From: Bog-532 sp963742875
Lineage (GTDB): Bacteria > Actinomycetota > Actinomycetes > Streptosporangiales > Streptosporangiaceae
Reading direction: 5' to 3'
Assembly: GCA_963742875.1 (NCBI GenBank)
Contig: CAVUNO010000001.1
Coordinates: 248,001 to 312,000 of the forward strand
DNA length: 64,000 nt
Shown one piece after another: positions 58,573 to 64,000 of this stretch. The notes beneath the pieces are model-generated. The model was not told the origin of the DNA, did not search any database, and worked only from the letters and a program-made list of their open reading frames with translations. Each line of letters begins with the position of its first letter. The first letter of the stretch is position 1. The translations under genes and the position numbers were made by a program.

Positions 58573-60032
58573 TGTTCCATCTCCCTGGCCTTCTTCTCCA
58601 CGTCCTCGATCCCGCCGCACATGAAGAACGCCTGCTCCGGCAGGTTGTCGTACTTGCCGTCGACGATCGCCTTGAACGAGGAGATCGTCTCTTCCAGCGG
58701 GGTGAAGACCCCCGGCTGCCCGGTGAACTGCTCCGCAACAAACATCGGCTGGGACAGGAACCGCTCGATGCGCCTCGCCCGCCGCACGACGACCTGGTCC
58801 TCTTCACCCAGTTCGTCGATGCCCAGGATGGCGATGATGTCCTGCAGCTCGTTGTAGCGCTGCAGGATCTGCTGTACCGACCGGGCCACGTCGTAGTGCT
58901 CCTGGCCGACGTACCGCGGGTCCAGGATCCGTGACGTGGAGTCTAGCGGGTCCACCGCCGGGTAGATGCCCTTCTCCGTGATCGCGCGGGACAGCGTGGT
59001 GGTGGCGTCCAGGTGCGCGAACACGGTGTGCGGGGCCGGGTCGGTGATGTCATCCGCCGGAACGTAGATCGCCTGCATGGACGTGATCGAGTGACCGCGG
59101 GTGGAGGTGATCCGCTCCTGCAGCTGGCCCATCTCGTCGGCCAGCGTGGGCTGGTAGCCCACCGCGGACGGCATCCGGCCCAGCAGCGTCGAAACCTCGG
59201 ATCCGGCCTGGGTGAACCGGAAGATGTTGTCGATGAACAGCAGCACGTCCTGCTTTTCGACGTCGCGGAAGTACTCGGCCATCGTGAGCGCGGACAGGCC
59301 CACCCGTAGCCGGGTGCCCGGCGGCTCGTCCATCTGGCCGAAGACCAGCGCGGTGTCCTTGATGACACCAGACTCGGTCATCTCCAGCCAGAGGTCGTTG
59401 CCCTCGCGGGTACGCTCGCCGACACCGGCGAAGACCGAGACGCCGGAGAAGTTCTGCGCGACGCGGCGGATCATCTCCTGGATGAGCACGGTCTTGCCCA
59501 CGCCCGCGCCGCCGAACAGGCCGATCTTCCCACCCCGTACGTACGGGGTCAGCAGGTCGAGGACCTTGATGCCGGTCACGAACATCTCGGTACGCGGCTC
59601 GAGCTGGTCCAGCAGCGGCGGGTCCCGGTGAATGCCCCAGCGCTCTTCGATCTTCAGCGAGGAGGTCGGAACGTCGAGGCTCTCGCCCAGGGCGTTAAAC
59701 ACGTGCCCCTTGGTCACCTCGCCGACCGGCACCTCGATCGGCGAGCCGGTGTCGGCGACCTCGGCCCCGCGGACCAGGCCGTCGGTCGGCTCCATCGAGA
59801 TCGCGCGCACCACGTCGTCACCGATGTGCTGCTCGACCTCGAGGGTCAGCTGCCGGGTCTGCTCGCCCAGGGTGATGTCAACGTGCAGCGCGTTATAGAT
59901 CTCGGGCATCTGCTCGGAAGAAAACTCCACGTCAACGACTGGGCCGATGACCCGCACGACCCGGCCGGTGCCCGGGGTCCCGGCGCCACTGTCGGCGGGG
60001 TTCTCTACGGTCGCGGTCATAGTGTCACTCAC
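58569..60032 (-). CDS. atpD: ATP synthase F1 beta subunit
   Basis: Catalytic subunit. 487 aa with Walker A GLFGGAGVGKTVLIQEMI, the catalytic glutamate in GVGERTREGNDLWLEM, Walker B DVLLFIDNIFRFTQAGSEV, and ADDITDPAPHTVFAHLDATT. Start codon overlaps the atpG stop (ATGA). Confidence 0.98.
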   Translation of the reverse strand: MSDTMTATVENPADSGAGTPGTGRVVRVIGPVVDVEFSSEQMPEIYNALHVDITLGEQTRQLTLEVEQHIGDDVVRAISMEPTDGLVRGAEVADTGSPIEVPVGEVTKGHVFNALGESLDVPTSSLKIEERWGIHRDPPLLDQLEPRTEMFVTGIKVLDLLTPYVRGGKIGLFGGAGVGKTVLIQEMIRRVAQNFSGVSVFAGVGERTREGNDLWLEMTESGVIKDTALVFGQMDEPPGTRLRVGLSALTMAEYFRDVEKQDVLLFIDNIFRFTQAGSEVSTLLGRMPSAVGYQPTLADEMGQLQERITSTRGHSITSMQAIYVPADDITDPAPHTVFAHLDATTTLSRAITEKGIYPAVDPLDSTSRILDPRYVGQEHYDVARSVQQILQRYNELQDIIAILGIDELGEEDQVVVRRARRIERFLSQPMFVAEQFTGQPGVFTPLEETISSFKAIVDGKYDNLPEQAFFMCGGIEDVEKKAREMEQ

Positions 60033-60940
60033 TCACTTCCTGCAGTGGCGTCGGCCATCGCGTTGGCGCCGCCCACGATCTCGCTGATTTCCTGGGTAAT
60101 CTCGGCCTGCCGCGCGTTGTTGGCCTCGCGGGTCAGCCGCTCCACGAGGTCGTTCGCGTTATCGGTGGCCGCCTTCATGGCGCGCCGGCGCGCGGCGAGC
60201 TCGGCCGCCGCCGCCTCCAGCATCGCATAGAAGATGCGGCCCTCCACGTACTGCGGCAGCAGCCGGTCCAGCACCGTCTCGGTCGACGGCTCAAACTCGT
60301 ATTGGGGCAGCGGGCCCCCGGCCGGCTCCTCGGAGCTCTCCTCGATCTCCAGCGGCAGCAGCCGGGTGACCACCGGGTGCTGGGTCAGCATCGAGACGAA
60401 CTCGGTGCGGACGATGTAGATCTCGTCCACGCCACCGTCCTCGGCCGACCGGTCGAACGCCTCGAGCAGGCCCTTCGTCACCTCGGTCGCGTCGCGCACG
60501 GAGGGCCGCGCCGAGAACCCACTCCACTGCTGCGCCAGCTCGATGGTGCGGGCCCGATGCCAGCCGATGCCCTTGCGCCCGCACACGAAAGGGACCGCCT
60601 CGACGTGGCGCTCGGTTAGGGTGCGGACCAGCCGCTGCTCCTCCCGCAGGATGTTGGTGTTGAACGCCCCGCAGAAACCGGAGTCGCTGGTCAGCACCAG
60701 CACCGCCGCGCGGGAGACGTTCTCCGGCTCGGACACCAGCGGATGGTCGATGGTGGACGACCGGCTGACGACCGCCTCCACCGCCCGGGTGAGCTCCCGC
60801 GCGTACGGAGCCGCCTCGCGCATGCGCTGCTGCGCGCGGATGATCCGGGACGAGGCGATCAGCTCCTGGGCACGCGTGATCTTGCCGATGGACTGGACCG
60901 CCCGGATCCGCTGCCGGACGGCGCGAAGCGATGCGGCCAT
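60029..60940 (-). CDS. atpG: ATP synthase F1 gamma subunit
   Basis: Rotating central shaft. 303 aa: N-terminal helix AVRQRIRAVQSIGKITRAQE, middle LTSDSGFCGAFNTNILREE, C-terminal EAAAAELAARRRAMKAATDN. An actinobacterial-type loop (EESSEEPAGGPLPQYEFEPS) is present. The atpA stop lies 2 nt upstream. Confidence 0.97.
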   Translation of the reverse strand: MAASLRAVRQRIRAVQSIGKITRAQELIASSRIIRAQQRMREAAPYARELTRAVEAVVSRSSTIDHPLVSEPENVSRAAVLVLTSDSGFCGAFNTNILREEQRLVRTLTERHVEAVPFVCGRKGIGWHRARTIELAQQWSGFSARPSVRDATEVTKGLLEAFDRSAEDGGVDEIYIVRTEFVSMLTQHPVVTRLLPLEIEESSEEPAGGPLPQYEFEPSTETVLDRLLPQYVEGRIFYAMLEAAAAELAARRRAMKAATDNANDLVERLTREANNARQAEITQEISEIVGGANAMADATAGSE

Positions 60941-60942
60941 GC

Positions 60943-62727
60943 CTAGCTCTTCCCACCGGACGGGCTGCTGGCGTCCGCCGGGCCGTCGCCGGAACTCCCG
61001 CCGGAGTTCCCGCTCGAGCCCTCACTGGAGCCGCCGTCGGACGCGGCGACGGGCTCGGAGGTGCCCTGGCCGGTCGCCTCGCTGGGCTGCGCCGATGTGC
61101 GCCGCGTCACTTTCTCCTGGCCTACCTCGTCCTCGCCCAGCGCCTCAGGCTGCTCGTCGTCGGTCACCAGCAGCTCGCCGTTACTCTTTTCAAAGGTGCG
61201 GCGGAACTGCTCGATGGCGTCCTTGAGCGTCGTCAGGGTGTCCTCCGAGAGATCACGGGTTTCCCTGATCGCGTCGAGGATGCCGACGTTGTTGCGCTTC
61301 AGGCTGTCGAGGAATTCCGACTCGAACCGCGAGACGTCCTCGACCGGGACGTCATCGAGGTGGCCGTTGGTCCCCGCCCAGATCGACACCACTTCCTCTT
61401 CCATCGGGAAGGGGTCGTACTGCGGCTGCTTCAGCAATTCGACCAGCCGCGCACCCCGGTCCAGCTGGGCGCGGGACGCCGCGTCCAGGTCGGAGGCGAA
61501 CGCCGCGAACGACTCCAGGTCACGGAACTGGGACAGGGCCAGCCGGAGCGTGCCCGCGACCTTCTTCATCGCCTTGACCTGGGCGTTCCCGCCGACGCGG
61601 GACACCGACCGGCCCACGTTGATCGCGGGGCGGACGCCGGAGTTGAACAGGTCGGTCTCGAGGAAGATCTGGCCGTCGGTGATCGAGATGACGTTCGTCG
61701 GGATGTACGCCGAGATGTCGTTGGCCTTGGTCTCGATGATCGGCAGTCCGCTCAGCGAGCCGCCGCCGAGGTCGTCGGACAGCTTGGCGCAGCGCTCCAG
61801 CAGCCTGGAGTGCAGGTAGAACACGTCGCCGGGGTAGGCCTCGCGGCCTGGCGGGCGGCGCAGCAGGAGGGAGATGGCCCGGTAAGCCTCGGCCTGCTTG
61901 GTCAGGTCGTCGAAGATGATCAGGGCGTGCTTGCCCTCGTACATCCAGTGCTGGCCGATCGCGGAGCCGGTGTAGGGCGCGATGTACTTGAAGCCCGCCG
62001 GGTCCGACGCCGGCGATGCCACGATGGTGGTGTACTCCATCGCGCCCGCCTCCTCCAGGGACTGGCGCACCTGGGCGATCGTCGAACCCTTCTGGCCGAT
62101 GGCCACGTAGACGCACCGCATCTGAAGCTTAGGGTCGCCGGACTCCCAGTTCGCGCGCTGGTTGATGATCGTGTCGATGGCGATGGCCGATTTGCCGGTC
62201 TGCCGGTCGCCGATGATGAGCTGCCGCTGGCCGCGCCCGATCGCCGTCATCGCGTCGATCGCCTTGATACCGGTCTGCAGCGGTTCCTTCACCGGCTGGC
62301 GCTCCACCACGGATGGCGCCTGGGTCTCCAGGGGGCGCAGCTCGGTGGCGGTGATCTCGCCCTTGCCGTCCAGGGGAGAACCCAGCGGGTCGACGACCCG
62401 GCCGAGGAAGCTGTCCCCGACCGGCACGGAGAGGATCTCACCGGTGCGTCGAACCTGCTGACCCTCCTCGATCTTGCTGAACTCGCCCAGGATGACGACG
62501 CCTATCTCGCGGACGTCCAGGTTGAGCGCGAGGCCGCGGGTGCCGTCCTCGAACTCCAGTAGCTCGTTGGCCATGGCCGAGGGCAGTCCCTCGACCCGGG
62601 CGATACCGTCGCCGCATTCGGTGACCGTGCCCACCTCCTCCAGGGAGGCGGATTCCGGTTCGTACGCTTCGACGAACTGCGCCAGGGCGTCCCGGATCTC
62701 GTCGGGCCGGATTGTCAGCTCCGCCAT
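60943..62727 (-). CDS. atpA: ATP synthase F1 alpha subunit with long C-terminal tail
   Basis: Non-catalytic nucleotide-binding subunit. 594 aa. Motifs include Walker A-like LIIGDRQTGKSAIAIDTIIN, VYVAIGQKGSTIAQVRQSLE and ISITDGQIFLETDLFNSGVR. The usual alpha subunit is about 505-550 aa; here some 70 Ser/Gly/Pro-rich residues follow EDEVGQEKVTRR. A shorter extension in mycobacteria dampens ATP hydrolysis. The start codon lies 86 nt from the atpH stop. Confidence 0.97.
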   Translation of the reverse strand: MAELTIRPDEIRDALAQFVEAYEPESASLEEVGTVTECGDGIARVEGLPSAMANELLEFEDGTRGLALNLDVREIGVVILGEFSKIEEGQQVRRTGEILSVPVGDSFLGRVVDPLGSPLDGKGEITATELRPLETQAPSVVERQPVKEPLQTGIKAIDAMTAIGRGQRQLIIGDRQTGKSAIAIDTIINQRANWESGDPKLQMRCVYVAIGQKGSTIAQVRQSLEEAGAMEYTTIVASPASDPAGFKYIAPYTGSAIGQHWMYEGKHALIIFDDLTKQAEAYRAISLLLRRPPGREAYPGDVFYLHSRLLERCAKLSDDLGGGSLSGLPIIETKANDISAYIPTNVISITDGQIFLETDLFNSGVRPAINVGRSVSRVGGNAQVKAMKKVAGTLRLALSQFRDLESFAAFASDLDAASRAQLDRGARLVELLKQPQYDPFPMEEEVVSIWAGTNGHLDDVPVEDVSRFESEFLDSLKRNNVGILDAIRETRDLSEDTLTTLKDAIEQFRRTFEKSNGELLVTDDEQPEALGEDEVGQEKVTRRTSAQPSEATGQGTSEPVAASDGGSSEGSSGNSGGSSGDGPADASSPSGGKS

Positions 62728-62813
62728 CTTCCTCGTGTCTTTCCTGTGCGTCGGGTATCGGTAGGTCGGGATGCGCCAGCCGCCGGGTGCGGGCGGTACG
62801 GGCCGGGCATAAA

Positions 62814-63881
62814 TCAGCCGGCCAGCTTGCGGCGCACCGCCACCAGGCGGCTCACCACGCTCGCGTCGATCAGCTCGTCGCCGACCTGGATGGTCAGGCC
62901 GCCGATGACCGCCGGGTCGATGACGACATTGATGTACACCTCATGACCGTAGATGGCGGCCAGGGCTTCGGCCAGCCTGCGTCGCTGCTGTGCCGTCGGC
63001 TCGGTCACCGCGCGCACCACCGCGATGAGGCGCTGCCGGCGCTCGGCCGCGATCCGCGTGCACATCTCGAGGCTGGCCACCAGCGAGCGGCCCCTCGGAT
63101 GCAGGGACATCTCGGTGATCAGCCGCAGTGCCACCGGCGTCACCTTGCCGCCGAGCAGCGCGTTGAGCAGGTCACGCTTGCGTTCCTCGGGCAGCACCGG
63201 CTCGGTCAGCGCCGCGCGGAGCTCCGGCTCGCGCGCTACGACCCGGCTGAACCGGAAAAGCTCGTCCTCCAGGTCATCGAGCTGCCGGGTCTCCTCGGCC
63301 GCGATGGCGTACGCCTCCACGGCCAGCCGCTCCATCGCATCGGTCATGTCCGATGGGCTGGCCCACTGAGACCGGACCGTGGCCGCGACGAGTTCCTCGG
63401 TCTCCGGCGTGACCCTGCCGTGCAGCAGCGCGACCGCGATCGCGCCCTTCTCGTCCGCGGGCTTGGAGGGATCGGACAGCGCGCGCCGCAGTGAGTGCTC
63501 GTGGTCCAGGAGCTCCAGCACGGCGAACAGTTCGTCACCGACCGTCGCAGCCAGCCCCGCCGGGCCGGATGCCGCCGGGCCGGATGCCGCCGGGCCGGAT
63601 GCCGCCGGGCCGGATGCCGCCGGGCCGGATGCCGCCGGGCCGGATGCCGCCGGGCCGGATGCCGCCGGGCCGGATGCCGCCGGGCCGGATGCCGCCGGGC
63701 CGGATGCCGCCGGGCCGGATGCCGCCGGGCCGGCAGCGGCCGCAGCCGCGCCGGCCTGGCCCGTCCCGGTTACCCCGGATGCCGAACGGTCCCTGGCCGG
63801 CCTGGTCCGCCGGGATTCGGCCAGTACCTCCGGGAGCCGTTCCCGCAGGCTCACGAAGGATGTCCTGCTTACGCCGCGCAT
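62814..63881 (-). CDS. atpH: ATP synthase delta subunit with GPAAS repeat insertion
   Basis: Peripheral stalk connector between F1 and Fo. 355 aa, versus about 270 in relatives. It starts MRGVSRTSFVSLRERLPEVL (ATG at 63881 after GGGAGGAACTCC). A run of GPAAS units follows (residues about 50-108), then the conserved GDELFAVLELLDHEHSLRRA, HPRGRSLVASLEMCTRIAAE and the C-terminal GLTIQVGDELIDASVVSRL. The insert sits between helices 1 and 2 of the N-terminal domain. Confidence 0.95.
   Translation of the reverse strand: MRGVSRTSFVSLRERLPEVLAESRRTRPARDRSASGVTGTGQAGAAAAAAGPAASGPAASGPAASGPAASGPAASGPAASGPAASGPAASGPAASGPAASGPAASGPAGLAATVGDELFAVLELLDHEHSLRRALSDPSKPADEKGAIAVALLHGRVTPETEELVAATVRSQWASPSDMTDAMERLAVEAYAIAAEETRQLDDLEDELFRFSRVVAREPELRAALTEPVLPEERKRDLLNALLGGKVTPVALRLITEMSLHPRGRSLVASLEMCTRIAAERRQRLIAVVRAVTEPTAQQRRRLAEALAAIYGHEVYINVVIDPAVIGGLTIQVGDELIDASVVSRLVAVRRKLAG
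63556..63735. repeat. 15-bp minisatellite, 12 copies, in atpH
   Basis: Unit GCCGCCGGGCCGGAT repeated from 63556 to 63735; the internal copies (63571-63720) are identical, and only the first and last copies vary. Encodes (GPAAS)n on the minus strand. The perfect identity suggests recent slippage. Confidence 0.97.
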
Positions 63882-63924
63882 CGGAGTTCCTCCCGCACTC
63901 GGGGTACCGGGACTGGAGAGATGC

Positions 63925-64000
63925 TCACTGAGCCGCCCTCGCCCCGATCCCGCCGCGCTGCTCAAGGTCGTCGAGGAACCTGTCGACCACGCGGCTCTGC
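63925..64000 (-). CDS. atpF: ATP synthase b subunit, C-terminal end only
   Basis: The last 24 codons and stop (TGA at 63925-63927) of a leftward gene: SRVVDRFLDDLEQRGGIG. This matches the C-terminal tail of actinobacterial AtpF, and the position before atpH fits the operon. The remainder lies beyond the window. It ends 43 nt before the atpH start. Confidence 0.85.
   Translation of the reverse strand, partial: QSRVVDRFLDDLEQRGGIGARAAQ

Noticed and set aside
60931..62562. Long rightward frame antisense to atpA
   Set aside because: atpA is certain on the other strand; the antisense composition is that of a shadow frame.
63556..63735. Possible CRISPR or structural RNA array in atpH
   Set aside because: Spacerless 15-bp units in frame within a coding sequence; a minisatellite explains it.

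Overview
The window is chromosomal DNA from a very GC-rich actinomycete (Actinomycetota). The evidence is the codon bias, many GTG and one TTG start codons, frequent ATGA/GTGA gene overlaps, and lineage marker genes: NucS mismatch endonuclease, DUF3039, DUF2550, DUF2017 beside ClpS, LCP-LytR_C, and a CysM/CysO/Mec pathway. A FilP/Scy-like coiled-coil gene next to methylmalonyl-CoA epimerase and MeaB recalls the Streptomyces neighbourhood. The pncB-clpS-DUF2017-mec-cysO-cysM-...-rph-rdgB order recalls Mycobacterium. No phage, transposase, CRISPR array or rRNA was seen. One tRNA-Leu(UAG) is present.

Layout. 1-6.7 kb: site-2 protease (cut by the window edge), dxr, a solute-binding lipoprotein, a frame-broken pterin carbinolamine dehydratase, gcvT-gcvH, a frame-broken DUF3618 membrane protein and a PPOX flavoprotein. 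6.7-24.5 kb: a complete [NiFe]-hydrogenase island. HypF stands at the left edge. A leftward operon of 11 genes runs regulator, YceI, SIS protein B, HypC-like, SIS protein A, endopeptidase, HypC, HypD, HypE, HypA, HypB. A divergent rightward operon carries the group 1h (group 5) small and large subunits, a NifU/Rieske-like fusion and three poorly characterised proteins (DUF5947, DUF6084, a 513-aa protein). Between them is a 22-bp iteron array. 24.5-33.4 kb: tRNA-Leu, bcp, rdgB, rph, an Rv1339-like phosphodiesterase, cysM-cysO-mec, DUF2017, clpS, pncB, a methyltransferase and a PncA-like amidase. 33.4-45.3 kb: LCP ligase, DUF6542 membrane protein, helicase, DUF3039, YqgE, malic enzyme, MarR, thioredoxin-TPR protein, a solitary DNA methyltransferase and MeaB. 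45.7-57.7 kb: methylmalonyl-CoA epimerase, the FilP-like protein, a small zinc-binding protein, nucS with an internal duplication, a SWIM-SNF2 ATPase, a truncated surE, a domain-swapped RibD-like protein, an aldehyde dehydrogenase and a PduO-type cobalamin adenosyltransferase. 57.7-64 kb: DUF2550 and the F-type ATP synthase operon atpF(partial)HAGDC, read leftward.

Functional links. The hydrogenase island encodes both subunits, every Hyp maturation factor and a dedicated endopeptidase. It is most likely a high-affinity uptake enzyme scavenging trace H2 for the respiratory chain. Epimerase, MeaB and the adenosyltransferase form a B12/methylmalonyl-CoA theme. CysM, CysO and Mec form the sulfur-carrier cysteine pathway.

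The most striking property of the window is recent expansion of short tandem repeats. They lie inside genes (atpH, a hydrogenase-operon DUF5947 gene, the DUF6542 gene, the epimerase gene, nucS), directly at or beyond stop codons, and between genes. The most unusual biology is in the hydrogenase maturation operon, where two phosphoheptose-isomerase-like SIS proteins with complementary loss of catalytic residues are translationally coupled through a HypC-like gene.
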